Shown piece by piece: positions 16,496 through 25,108 of a stretch of 34,876 nt of DNA. A program made the translations under genes and the position numbers. Below the pieces are notes generated by a model. That model saw nothing but the letters and a program-made list of their open reading frames with translations. It searched no databases and was not told the origin of the DNA. Source of the stretch: an uncultured Planctomycetota bacterium (GTDB lineage: Bacteria > Planctomycetota > Phycisphaerae > UBA1845 > Fen-1342); the NCBI GenBank assembly GCA_900696535.1, contig CAADGM010000070.1, positions 1-34,876 on the forward strand, given 5' to 3'. Every line of letters starts with the position of its first letter. Positions within the stretch are counted from its first letter, which is position 1.

Positions 16496-19400
16496 ATGGC
16501 AACCCGACGCATGGTGACGATCGACGGCAACCAGGCCGCCGCCCACGTGGCCCACAAGCTCAGCGAGGTGATCGCGATCTACCCGATCACGCCCTCCTCG
16601 CCCATGGGCGAGTGGTCCGACGAGTGGTCCGCCCTTGGGCAGCCCAACATCTGGGGCACGATACCGAGCGTGGTCGAGATGCAGAGCGAGGGCGGCGCGT
16701 CCGCCTCCGTGCACGGCGCAGCCATCACCGGCGCGCTGACCACCACCTTCACCGCCTCGCAGGGCCTGCTGCTCATGATCCCGACCATGTTCAAGATGGC
16801 CGGCGAGCTCCTGCCCACCGTCTTCCACGTCACCGCCCGCACGGTCGCCACGCACGCCCGTTCGATCTTCGGCGACCACAGCGACGTCATGGCCGTCCGC
16901 TCGACGGGCTTCGCCCTGCTGTGCTCCGGCTCGGTCCAGGAGGCGATGGACCTGGCGGCGATCTCGCACGCCGCCGCGCTGGAGAGCCGCGTCCCGTTCC
17001 TGCACTTCTTCGACGGGTTCCGCACGTCGCACGAGGTGATGAAGGTCGAGGAGCTGACCATGGACGACCTCCGCGCCCTCGTCAGCGCCGAGGCCGTCCA
17101 CGCTCACCGCCAGCGGGCGCTGACGCCCGACCGGCCGGTTCTGAAGGGCTCGGCCCAGAACCCGGACGTGTTCTTCCAGGCACGCGAGACGGTCAACCCC
17201 TTCTACGCCAAGTGCCCGGAGATCGTGCAGTCGGTCATGGACCGCTTCGCGAAGCTGACCGGCCGGGCCTACCGGCTCTTCGACTACGTCGGCGCGCCGG
17301 ACGCCGAGCGCGTGATCGTGATCATGGGCTCGGGCGCGGAGACGGCCCACGAGACGGTCGACGCGCTGGTCGGCCGCGGCGAGAAGGTCGGTCTCCTCAA
17401 GGTCCGCCTTTTCCGCCCGTTCGAGCCGCGGGCCCTGCTCAGCGCCCTGCCGGCAAGCGTCAAGGCGATCGCAGTGCTCGACCGCACCAAGGAGCCCGGC
17501 GCCGAAGGCGAGCCGCTCTTCAAGGACGTCGTGACAGCCTTCGGCGAAGCGCTGTGCGGCAATCTCAACGGCGCCCTGCGCAAGATCACGGCCATGCCGC
17601 GGATCGTCGGCGGCCGCTACGGCCTGTCGAGCAAGGAATTCACGCCGGCGATGGTCAAGGCCGTGCTGGATAACCTGAAGGCCCCGCAGCCGAAGAACCG
17701 ATTCACGATCGGCATCAAGGAGGACGTGACCCACTCCAGCCTCGACTACGACCCGTCCTTCTCCACCGAGGACAAGGACGTCGTGCGGGCGCTGTTCTTC
17801 GGCCTGGGGGCCGACGGCACGGTGGGCGCGAACAAGAACTCGATCAAGATCATCGGCGAGGACACGCCGAATTTCGCCCAGGGCTACTTCGTCTACGACT
17901 CGAAAAAGGCCGGCTCGATGACCGTGTCGCACCTGCGGTTCGGGCCCAAGCCGATCCGCTCGACCTACCTGGTGAGCGAGGCGAACTTCGTGGCCTGCCA
18001 CACGTGGGCGTTCCTCGAGAAGTATGACATGCTGGCCGGCGCGCTGCCCGGCGCGGTCTTTCTGATAAACAGCCCGTTCCCGCGCGAGGAGACCTGGGAC
18101 CGCCTGCCGCGGCCCGTGCAGCAGCAGATCATCGACAAGAAGCTGCGCGTCTTCGCCATCGACGGCTACAAGGTCGCCAAGGAAACCGGCATGGGCGGCC
18201 GCGTGAACACGATCATGCAGACGTGCTTCTTCGCGATCAGCGGTGTGCTGCCCCGCGAGCAGGCCATCACCGCGATCAAGAACGCGATCAAGAAGGAGTA
18301 TGGCCGCAAGGGCGAACAGGTCGTCCAGCAGAACTGGGCCGCGGTCGACCGGACCATCGAGAACCTCTACGAGATCGCGGTTCCGGCGAAGGCCACCAGC
18401 ACCATCGGGATGCGGCCGGCGGCGCCGGACGAGGCGCCCGCGTTCGTACGCGAGGTCCTGGCGCCGATGATGGTGTTCAAGGGCGACGACCTGCCGACCA
18501 GCAAGCTGCCCTGCGACGGCACCTTCCCGACCGACACGGCCCAGTGGGAGAAGCGCAACATCGCGCTGGAGATCCCCGTCTGGGACGAGAACACCTGCAC
18601 GCAGTGCGGCAAGTGCGCCCTGGTCTGCCCGCACGCCGCCATCCGCATGAAGGTGTACGACCCGGCCCTGCTGAAGGACGCGCCGCCGACCTTCAAGCAC
18701 GTCAAGTACATCGGCAAGGAATTCGAGGGCTGCGTCACAACGATCCAGGTCGCCCCGGAGGACTGCACCGGCTGCGGCGTGTGCGTCGAGGCCTGCCCGG
18801 CCAAGAATAAGGCCGAGGCCCGGCTCAAGGCCATCAACATGGCCTTCCAGCCGCCGCTGCGCGAGCCCGAGCGACTCAACTACAAGTTCTTCCTGGCCCT
18901 GCCTGAGGCCGATCGCAACAAGCTGCGCATCAACACGGTCAAGGGCTCGCAGTTCCTCCAGCCGCTCTTCGAGTACAGCGGCGCGTGCAGCGGCTGCGGT
19001 GAGACCCCCTACCTCAAGCTGGTCACGCAGCTCTTCGGCGACCGCGTCATCATCGCCAACGCGACGGGCTGCTCGTCGATCTACGGCGGCAACCTGCCGA
19101 CGGCGCCCTGGGTGAAGAACCGCGACGGGCACGGGCCGGCGTGGTGCAACTCGCTCTTCGAGGACAACGCCGAGTTCGGCTTCGGCTATCGCCTGACGTT
19201 CGACAAGCTCGGTGAGTATGCCCGCGAGCTGGTCGCGACGCTGCGCGACCGGCTGGGCGAGGAGCTGGCCGGCGGCCTGATCAATGCCCCGCAGGTGACC
19301 GACCAGGACATCCAGGCCCAGCGGGCGCGCGTCGCCGAGCTGAAGCGCAAGCTCGCGGGCGTGGACTCCGAGCCCGCCCGCAAGCTGCTCGAGGTCGCCG

Positions 19401-20086
19401 ACCTGCTCGTCAAGAAGAGCGTCTGGATCGTGGGCGGCGACGGCTGGGCCTACGACATCGGCTACGGCGGGCTGGACCACGTCCTGGCCTGCGGACGCAA
19501 CGTCAACGTCCTTGTCCTGGACACCGAGGTGTACAGCAATACCGGCGGGCAGTGCTCGAAGGCCACGCCGCGCGGCGCCGTCGCGAAGTTCGCCGCCGGC
19601 GGCAAGCCCGCCGCCCAGAAGGACCTGGCGCTGATGGCCATGAGCTACGGCAACGTGTACGTGGCCCAGGTGGCGATGGGGGCCAACGACGCCCAGACCG
19701 TCAAGGCGTTCATCGAGGCCGAGAACTACGACGGGCCCTCGCTGATCATCGCCTACAGCCACTGCATCGCCCACGGGATCAACATGCGGCAGGGTCTGCT
19801 GACGCAGAAGCAGGCGGTCGAGAGCGGGCACTTCCCGCTCTTCCGCTACAACCCGACGCTGGCTGCCGAGGGCAAGAACCCGCTGACCCTGGACTCGAAG
19901 AAGCCCACGCTGAAGTACGAGGAGTTCGCCTACAACCAGAACCGCTTCAAGATGCTCACCAAGGCCAAGCCCGAGGAAGCCAAGCGGCTCCTGGCCCTGG
20001 CGCAGGCGGACGCCCTCAAGCGCTGGAACCTGTACGAGCAGATGGCGGCGATGCATTACGGCGAGACCGGCCGGAGCGAGAACTGA
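16496..20086 (+). CDS. nifJ: Pyruvate:ferredoxin (flavodoxin) oxidoreductase, single-chain
   Basis: A 1196-residue homodimer-type PFOR of normal length. Domains in order are the pyruvate-binding N-terminal domain (YPITPSSPMGEWSDEW), the transketolase C-like domain (about 250-400), the gamma domain (about 430-620), a ferredoxin domain with CTQCGKCALVCP (about 701) and CTGCGVCVEACP (about 757), then the TPP domain with CSGCGETPY (about 830), GGDGWAYDIGYGG and YSNTGGQCSKATP. The enzyme makes acetyl-CoA and CO2 from pyruvate and reduces ferredoxin, or the reverse. GGAG nine bases before the ATG at 16496 favours this start over the ATG at 16487. It lies downstream of the Hdr-hydrogenase operon, a natural user of its ferredoxin (inference). 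Confidence 0.95.
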   Translation: MATRRMVTIDGNQAAAHVAHKLSEVIAIYPITPSSPMGEWSDEWSALGQPNIWGTIPSVVEMQSEGGASASVHGAAITGALTTTFTASQGLLLMIPTMFKMAGELLPTVFHVTARTVATHARSIFGDHSDVMAVRSTGFALLCSGSVQEAMDLAAISHAAALESRVPFLHFFDGFRTSHEVMKVEELTMDDLRALVSAEAVHAHRQRALTPDRPVLKGSAQNPDVFFQARETVNPFYAKCPEIVQSVMDRFAKLTGRAYRLFDYVGAPDAERVIVIMGSGAETAHETVDALVGRGEKVGLLKVRLFRPFEPRALLSALPASVKAIAVLDRTKEPGAEGEPLFKDVVTAFGEALCGNLNGALRKITAMPRIVGGRYGLSSKEFTPAMVKAVLDNLKAPQPKNRFTIGIKEDVTHSSLDYDPSFSTEDKDVVRALFFGLGADGTVGANKNSIKIIGEDTPNFAQGYFVYDSKKAGSMTVSHLRFGPKPIRSTYLVSEANFVACHTWAFLEKYDMLAGALPGAVFLINSPFPREETWDRLPRPVQQQIIDKKLRVFAIDGYKVAKETGMGGRVNTIMQTCFFAISGVLPREQAITAIKNAIKKEYGRKGEQVVQQNWAAVDRTIENLYEIAVPAKATSTIGMRPAAPDEAPAFVREVLAPMMVFKGDDLPTSKLPCDGTFPTDTAQWEKRNIALEIPVWDENTCTQCGKCALVCPHAAIRMKVYDPALLKDAPPTFKHVKYIGKEFEGCVTTIQVAPEDCTGCGVCVEACPAKNKAEARLKAINMAFQPPLREPERLNYKFFLALPEADRNKLRINTVKGSQFLQPLFEYSGACSGCGETPYLKLVTQLFGDRVIIANATGCSSIYGGNLPTAPWVKNRDGHGPAWCNSLFEDNAEFGFGYRLTFDKLGEYARELVATLRDRLGEELAGGLINAPQVTDQDIQAQRARVAELKRKLAGVDSEPARKLLEVADLLVKKSVWIVGGDGWAYDIGYGGLDHVLACGRNVNVLVLDTEVYSNTGGQCSKATPRGAVAKFAAGGKPAAQKDLALMAMSYGNVYVAQVAMGANDAQTVKAFIEAENYDGPSLIIAYSHCIAHGINMRQGLLTQKQAVESGHFPLFRYNPTLAAEGKNPLTLDSKKPTLKYEEFAYNQNRFKMLTKAKPEEAKRLLALAQADALKRWNLYEQMAAMHYGETGRSEN

Positions 20087-20104
20087 AACGCACCAGGCGA
20101 GAAG

Positions 20105-20232
20105 TGAGAATGAAGAAGTGAGAAGTAAGAAGCCACAGGACGCAGCCGTGCCGCCCCTCGACGGGGTGGGGTGCCGCGCGATGTGTCCAACCCTCGTGTG
20201 CCCGCTTCTCAATTCCTGCTTCTCAATTCTCA
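20105..20232. repeat. GAGAA-type direct repeats forming a nested imperfect hairpin
   Basis: Between nifJ and the next gene, TGAGAAT (20105-20111), TGAGAAG (20119-20125) and AGAAGC (20128-20133) pair in nested order with ATTCTCA (20226-20232), CTTCTCA (20219-20225) and GCTTCT (20204-20209). The arms are purine- or pyrimidine-biased and AT-richer than their surroundings. The loop of about 70 bases contains a smaller CCCC/GGGG hairpin near 20155-20167. In RNA this could be a processing or attenuation element between the two genes; it could also be a decayed repeat unit. Confidence 0.55.
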
Positions 20233-20255
20233 ATTGACCTGAAGGGACTCCGAAG

Positions 20256-21245
20256 ATGGACCTCACGACGAAGTACATGGGCCTGACCCTCAAGAACCCC
20301 CTCGTCCCGTCCGCCGGGCCGCTGACGGCCAACATCGACTCGATCCGGCGGCTCGAGGACGCCGGCGCATCGGCGATCGTGCTGCACTCGGTCTTCGAGG
20401 AGCAGCTCGCGCACGAGGCCGAGGAGCTGGACTACCACCTTCAGGCCGGCGCGGAGAGCTTCGCCGAGTCGCTCAGCTACTTCCCGCGCTTCGAGGAGTA
20501 TCGCCTCGGGCCCGACGCCTACCTCGACCACGTCCGCAAGGCCAAGGCCGCGGTGCGCATCCCGGTGATCGGCAGCCTCAACGGCTTCACTACCGGCGGC
20601 TGGGTCGAGTATGCCCGGCAGATCGAGCAGGCCGGCGCCGACGGCATCGAGCTGAACGTCTACTACGTCGCCGCCGACCCGCGCCTCAACGGCGCCGCGG
20701 TCGAGCAGGTCTACGTCGACGTGCTCCAGGCGGTCCGGGCGGCGGTGAAGATCCCCGTGGCGGTCAAGTTCGGCCCGTACTTCAGCTCCGTCCCGACGAT
20801 GGCCAGGCGGCTCGACCAGGCCGGCGCCGATGCGCTGGTCATGTTCAACCGCTTCTACCAGCCGGACATCGACCTGGTTTCGCTGGAGGTACGGCCGAGC
20901 CTGGCGCTGAGCGAGTCGTTCGAGTCGCGGCTACCCATGCGGTGGATCGCGATCATCTTCGGCAGCGTGAAGGCCAGCCTCGCCGCCACGACCGGGATCG
21001 CCACGGCCCAGGACGCGATCAAGATGATCATGGCGGGCGCGGACGTGTGCCAGCTCTGCTCGGTGCTGCTGCGCAAGGGCGTCTATGAGCTGGCCCAGAT
21101 CCTGCGCGACATGGAGTCGTGGATGGAGGAGAAGGAATACGACTCCGTCAGCCTAATGAAGGGCAGCATGAGCCAGCGGGCCGTGCCCGACCCCGCGGCC
21201 TTCGAGCGGGCCAACTACATGAAGACGCTCAACAGCTACAAGTAG
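20256..21245 (+). CDS. Dihydroorotate-dehydrogenase-like FMN protein
   Basis: A 329-residue TIM-barrel flavoprotein of the DHOD family. It has MDLTTKYMGLTLKNPLVPSA at the N-terminus, GSLNGFTTGGWVEYAR (about 108-123), GIELNVYYVAADPR (about 131-144) and VAVKFGPYF (about 169). The usual ATTGIATAQDAIKMIMAGAD phosphate-binding region lies near residues 246-265. It differs from true PyrD, for example NVYYV where PyrD has the N-x-S/C-P region, so pyrimidine synthesis is doubtful. Homologues often sit beside nifJ. Here the ATG is 170 bases after the nifJ stop. A role in redox transfer linked to PFOR is possible but unproven. Confidence 0.82.
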   Translation: MDLTTKYMGLTLKNPLVPSAGPLTANIDSIRRLEDAGASAIVLHSVFEEQLAHEAEELDYHLQAGAESFAESLSYFPRFEEYRLGPDAYLDHVRKAKAAVRIPVIGSLNGFTTGGWVEYARQIEQAGADGIELNVYYVAADPRLNGAAVEQVYVDVLQAVRAAVKIPVAVKFGPYFSSVPTMARRLDQAGADALVMFNRFYQPDIDLVSLEVRPSLALSESFESRLPMRWIAIIFGSVKASLAATTGIATAQDAIKMIMAGADVCQLCSVLLRKGVYELAQILRDMESWMEEKEYDSVSLMKGSMSQRAVPDPAAFERANYMKTLNSYK

Positions 21246-21292
21246 CCGCGCGGCGCTGCGCCGCACGCGCGTCTCGGCGCTGTACCACTACT

Positions 21293-21313
21293 CCCCTCCC
21301 ACCCAGGGAGGGG
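21293..21313. terminator. Perfect hairpin between convergent genes
   Basis: CCCCTCCC (21293-21300) and GGGAGGGG (21306-21313) are perfect arms around a five-base loop, followed by a G-rich run. It lies between the flavoprotein gene (plus, ends 21245) and the permease gene (minus, ends 21390), so it could stop transcription from both sides. There is no U-run. CCCCTCCC...GGGAGGGG hairpins followed by G-rich runs are widespread intergenic repeats in bacterial genomes, so it may also be a mobile repeat. Confidence 0.5.
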
Positions 21314-21389
21314 TTGGGGGGAGGGTCGGATCCTGCGGCACCGTCGCCGTGCCGACTCTGTGGCCCCTGTAGATGGGGCTTCGTGACGG

Positions 21390-23117
21390 CTATGACTGCT
21401 CGGCGCCGCGTGACTCGCCGCCCCCCGCTTCTGTCGGCTCCGCATCGCTCGTTGCGACTCCCTCACCGCCGCGCCGCATCGCGCCCCAGGCCACCGCCGC
21501 CAGCAGCACCGCGCCCAGGCCGTAGCCGACCGCGATCGGCAGCGCGCGGTACGCGACCGGTGCGACTGCCGCCTCCGTCTGCTTCTCCGCCTGCCAGATG
21601 AAGAGCGCGTGCAACGTGCTCCCGTCGAGCCGGTACGCGTGCACCAGCCCGAGCGCCGTGAGCAGGGCCGCCGCCGCGCACCAGGCCGTCGCGGCCCGGT
21701 AGCGCCGGTCGATGAGCTCGGCGCCGAGCGCGGCGAGGATCAGCGTGACCACGATCCACGACGAGTTCGCCCCGGTCAGCGTGAGCAGTCCGCCCAGGTA
21801 AAGGCCGAACGGATCGGCGCCTGCCGCCAGCGTGGCCAGCGTCGGCGTCGCGGGCGCGGTCAGCGCCGCCGTGTCCAGCGCGCCGCCCATCTTGACCACG
21901 AGGAGGGCCGCGAGGGCGGGAAACAGGGCGATGGCAACGGCGGGTGCGTGCGCGCGCGGCGTCGCCTGGAAGGCCTGCGCCGTAATGATGATGCCGATGT
22001 ACATGACGATCGCGGCGCCGGCCTCGATGGGTATCAGCGCGACGATGAACGGCCCGAGCCCGAACAGGAACACGAAGGTGAAGAAGACGCCGTTCACGAT
22101 CGAATAGCTCGCGCGTGCCCCGAGGGCCTTCCACCCGGGGTGCCCGATGTAGATGGTCGTCGGGAAGCACGAGCCAAAGAGCCCGGCGGCGAGTGTTCCG
22201 AGCCCATTGACGGCGAGCGACGGCGCGGTGGCGAAACGGTCGCCGCCGGCCTCGGCCGACTCGATGTTCTGCAATGAGCCGATGACGTTGATCACGCCCA
22301 TCGGGATCGAGACCGTAAGGAAGCTGACGAGCAGGTCGTGCCGTTGCAGCGCGGCCAGGATCTCACCGCCGCAGAAGCTCGGCACGATGAACCGGACCTG
22401 GCCGAGCGCCTCACCGATCGCGGCGGCGGACATGGCCACGCCGCCGAAGCCCTGCCAGCCGACGAGCGTCGTCCCCCAGGCGATGAGCATGCCGAAGACG
22501 ATCGCCAGGAAGCCGCCGGGAAGCCCGAGCGGGAACCGGTAGCGCGAAAAGTACGCCAGGAGCAGGAAGACGAGCGGCAGGACGCCGACGAGCGGACTGG
22601 CGTACATCCGGAACGCGAAGTCGGCCGCGATGAACGTGATGCCCACCGCGGCGAGGACGCCGAGCAGCGCTGCCCGCGGGGTGATTCGCCGGAGCCGCTC
22701 GGCGTAGAGGGCGCCAGTCGTCTCGATGACGCCGCTGACAAGGCAAGCCAGCAGGCCGGCCTGCCAGGCGAGCGTCCAGTCGCCGGTCTGCCGATAGACC
22801 GGCCCCATGATGAAGAGCGCGTAGGCGATCACCGAGGGCGTATTGATCCCGTAGGGCAGCGCGGTGCAGGTCGGGTTGTTCTGCCGGCGGGCGACCCAGC
22901 GGGCCTGGAGGCCGTAGTAGAGATTCCCGACGATCAGGCTGACGGCCACGCCTGGCAGCATGTGCGTGAAGACGAACTCCGCGGGGATGCCCGCCACCGT
23001 CGTGCACAGTGTCACGATCAGCAGCACCTGTACGAGGTTGTCGACCATCAGCCCGAAAAAGCCGTCCAGGTCGCCGCGCGTCCACCACGGGTAGCGGCCG
23101 GTCGGAGCGCTGGTCAT
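21390..23117 (-). CDS. NCS2/AzgA-like nucleobase (xanthine/uracil-type) permease
   Basis: A 575-residue polytopic protein with about 12 or more hydrophobic segments. The signature is of the large NCS2/AzgA-like group: GDLDGFFGLMVDNLVQVLLI at the N-terminus, LPYGINTPSVIAYALFIMGP (about 90), SIPMGVINVIGSLQNIESAE (about 270), then GSCFPTTIYIGHPGWKALGA. The start at 23117 is set by GGGAG six bases upstream; an in-frame earlier ATG adds unconserved sequence. Members move purines, pyrimidines or related compounds with H+ or Na+; I cannot name the substrate. The gene is convergent with the redox block and divergent from the zinc-ribbon gene. The C-terminal 25 residues are charged and probably disordered. 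Confidence 0.83.
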   Translation of the reverse strand: MTSAPTGRYPWWTRGDLDGFFGLMVDNLVQVLLIVTLCTTVAGIPAEFVFTHMLPGVAVSLIVGNLYYGLQARWVARRQNNPTCTALPYGINTPSVIAYALFIMGPVYRQTGDWTLAWQAGLLACLVSGVIETTGALYAERLRRITPRAALLGVLAAVGITFIAADFAFRMYASPLVGVLPLVFLLLAYFSRYRFPLGLPGGFLAIVFGMLIAWGTTLVGWQGFGGVAMSAAAIGEALGQVRFIVPSFCGGEILAALQRHDLLVSFLTVSIPMGVINVIGSLQNIESAEAGGDRFATAPSLAVNGLGTLAAGLFGSCFPTTIYIGHPGWKALGARASYSIVNGVFFTFVFLFGLGPFIVALIPIEAGAAIVMYIGIIITAQAFQATPRAHAPAVAIALFPALAALLVVKMGGALDTAALTAPATPTLATLAAGADPFGLYLGGLLTLTGANSSWIVVTLILAALGAELIDRRYRAATAWCAAAALLTALGLVHAYRLDGSTLHALFIWQAEKQTEAAVAPVAYRALPIAVGYGLGAVLLAAVAWGAMRRGGEGVATSDAEPTEAGGGESRGAEQS

Positions 23118-23308
23118 GGTTTGCTCCCGGCGAATTGCAGCGGCGCCGCAGTCCGTTGCCGCGCCGGCGTTCATCGTAGCGCGCCGACTTGGCGACAGGC
23201 AACACGCGGCGTGTCGCCGCCGGGCTGACAGCACGCCCGCCCGGCCGTATCATCACGCCCCGCGCCGGTGCCGGACGATCGGCGGCCCGCGTCGCAACGG
23301 AAGTGTCG

Positions 23309-23923
23309 ATGTCGATCCAGTTTCTCTGCACGAGCTGTCAGCAGCCCATCGAGGTGGACGACGAGCATGCCGGCAAGTCGGCTGCGTGCCCCTATTGCCG
23401 CAACCTCGTCTCGGTCCCCCACGAGTCGACGTACTCGCCGGTCGAGGCCGTCACGGCCCGCCCGGCCGCGAGACCGTACGGAGCGACGGGCCTTCCCGCC
23501 GACGCCGACATCTTCGTCAAGTCCCTCCCGCCCTTGGACCCGATGCAGGCAGCGCAGCGTGCGGCGGCGAGCAGCTTCGGCACGTATGCGCTGATGTGTG
23601 CCGCGCTCGTTGCTGTGCTCTTCGCCGTCGCGACCGTGCGGCTGATCAACGTCATGGCCCGTGCGGGCCTGCTTTCCCCAGCCGGCCGCCCGGGCGGCGT
23701 GGACGTCGAGAAGATCAACGAGCTCGTGGCGGGCGACCCGTGGGTGATCGGCCCGGCGTTCGGGGCGATGTTTTTTGCCCTGGCCGGGCTCGGGCTCTCC
23801 ATCGCCAGTTTGACGCGCGTTGCCCAGGGGAACTGGAAAGCGATCGCAGCCTGCGTGTTGTGCGGCTTGTACATGCTGTGCAACTGCGGCGGCGCGCTTC
23901 TCGGCCCCGCCCTCGGGGGCTGA
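23309..23923 (+). CDS. Zinc-ribbon membrane protein of unknown function
   Basis: A 204-residue protein. Residues 1-37 form a zinc ribbon (C7, C10, C27, C30 in FLCTSCQQP and ACPYCRN). A linker of about 55 residues leads to three hydrophobic helices (about 93-113, 145-170 and 178-202). This layout of an N-terminal zinc ribbon and C-terminal helices is common among planctomycete hypothetical proteins. The ATG at 23309 follows GGAAG; upstream in-frame starts add only Arg-rich sequence. The 191 bases between it and the divergent permease must hold both promoters, but I see no clear boxes. I do not recognise a specific function. Confidence 0.7.
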   Translation: MSIQFLCTSCQQPIEVDDEHAGKSAACPYCRNLVSVPHESTYSPVEAVTARPAARPYGATGLPADADIFVKSLPPLDPMQAAQRAAASSFGTYALMCAALVAVLFAVATVRLINVMARAGLLSPAGRPGGVDVEKINELVAGDPWVIGPAFGAMFFALAGLGLSIASLTRVAQGNWKAIAACVLCGLYMLCNCGGALLGPALGG

Positions 23924-24155
23924 GCGTCGCGTCCCGTCACTGCGCACCACGAGCTGTCCACCAGCCACCACGATCTCTCGCGCAGCAGCCTCGCGGCTGA
24001 TAAGCGTCGCTTGAAAGCGCTCGCAAGCCTACGCCGCGCTATCGGCATCTTGCGTGCCGCTGCACCGTCCCGCGCCGTCAGTTTGACCCCTCCGCGCAGC
24101 CTGCGTACGCTCGATTGAGGCGTCGCACTTCTCGTGATTGCCGAGGTGAAAGAGC

Positions 24156-24596
24156 ATGCCGCCGCATGAGGCCATCGCGTCGGATCGCAGCCTGCCCACG
24201 ACGAGCCGTCCATTCACGGTTCAGCGGGCGAACCACTCGCTGGTGCTGGTCCGCAAGGTCGTGGCCGATATCGTCGCCAAGTACAAGGAGCTGTCCGACC
24301 TGCGCGCCGCGCTGGCCACGCTCGGCAATGGCCGCGAGCGGGCTGAGGAGCGGGAACAGCTCAAGGCAGCCGCTGATGCCTGTGTCGAGATGCTCAATCG
24401 ACTCTACCGCGAGCTGCTCGACGTCGGATGCGTGCTGAAGGATTGGCGTATCGGACTCGTGGACTTCCCAGCCGTGCTCGATGGACGCCGCGTGTGGCTC
24501 TGCTGGCGGCTGGGCGAGGGCGAGGTCGCCTGGTGGCACGAGCTCAACGACGGCTTTACCGCCCGCAAGCCCACCCGCGGGCGCTTTGAGACCTGA
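24156..24596 (+). CDS. DUF2203-family protein
   Basis: A 146-residue protein. After about 20 unconserved residues it shows the family start FTVQRANHSLVLVRKVVADI, a helical middle (about 40-85) and the C-terminal VLKDWRIGLVDFPAVLDGRR with VWLCWRLGEGEVAWWHELND. Family function is unknown. GAGGTGAAAGAG precedes the ATG. The 230 bases upstream show no gene. It converges on rpiB, whose stop is 29 bases away. Confidence 0.75.
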   Translation: MPPHEAIASDRSLPTTSRPFTVQRANHSLVLVRKVVADIVAKYKELSDLRAALATLGNGRERAEEREQLKAAADACVEMLNRLYRELLDVGCVLKDWRIGLVDFPAVLDGRRVWLCWRLGEGEVAWWHELNDGFTARKPTRGRFET

Positions 24597-24603
24597 CCGA
24601 GAT

Positions 24604-24620
24604 CCGCCGGAGAACGGCGG
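24604..24620. terminator. Short hairpin between convergent genes
   Basis: CCGCCG (24604-24609) and CGGCGG (24615-24620) are perfect arms with loop GAGAA. It sits in the 29-base space between the DUF2203 gene (plus) and rpiB (minus), where a shared terminator would be expected. There is no U-run on either side. Confidence 0.4.
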
Positions 24621-24625
24621 CGACC

Positions 24626-25108
24626 TCAGCCCGTGTGGGTAGACTCGGGATGGGGGCAGCCCGCGGGGTGGTTCTGCTCGTACTGCGCGATCTTCTCGAG
24701 ACGGCGCGCGTGTCGGCCGCCTTCGAACTCGGCGCTGAGCCAGGTCCGCACGATGCCCTGCATGAGCGCATCGCCGACCAGGTCGGCTGGCAGGCAAAGC
24801 ACGTTGGCGTCGTTGTGCCGCTTGGCCATCTGGGCGGTCAGCTCGTCGTGACACAGCGCCGCCCGAATCCCGTGCACCTTGTTGGCCGTGATCGACATCC
24901 CGATGCCGCTGCCGCAGAACAGAATCCCGCGATCGGCCTGTCCGGCCGCGACGCTCTCGGCGACCGCCAGCCCGGTATCCGGGTAGTCCGCCGCCTGCTT
25001 GCCGCTGACGCCGAAGTCTGCGATCTCCAGACCCATGTCCATGAGCAGGGCCTTGATCCGCTCCTTGGCCTCGTAGCCGCGGTGATCGCTACCAATCGCG
25101 ATCTTCAT
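24626..25108 (-). CDS. rpiB: Ribose-5-phosphate isomerase B
   Basis: A 160-residue RpiB/LacAB-family enzyme that interconverts ribose 5-phosphate and ribulose 5-phosphate. It has IGSDHRGYEAKERIK (about 4-18), DYPDTG (about 41) and the catalytic cysteine in LFCGSGIGMSITANKVHGIR, followed by AALCHDE and KRHNDANVLCLPADLVG. It is somewhat longer than usual because of a His/Pro-rich tail of about 12 residues. Its start overlaps the end of the upstream YrdC-phosphatase gene by 20 bases, so the two are co-transcribed. Confidence 0.92.
   Translation of the reverse strand: MKIAIGSDHRGYEAKERIKALLMDMGLEIADFGVSGKQAADYPDTGLAVAESVAAGQADRGILFCGSGIGMSITANKVHGIRAALCHDELTAQMAKRHNDANVLCLPADLVGDALMQGIVRTWLSAEFEGGRHARRLEKIAQYEQNHPAGCPHPESTHTG

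Noticed and set aside
16325-20335. A 1336-codon minus-strand frame opposite nifJ
   Set aside because: Antisense shadow of a complete, motif-perfect PFOR; no domain recognised in it.
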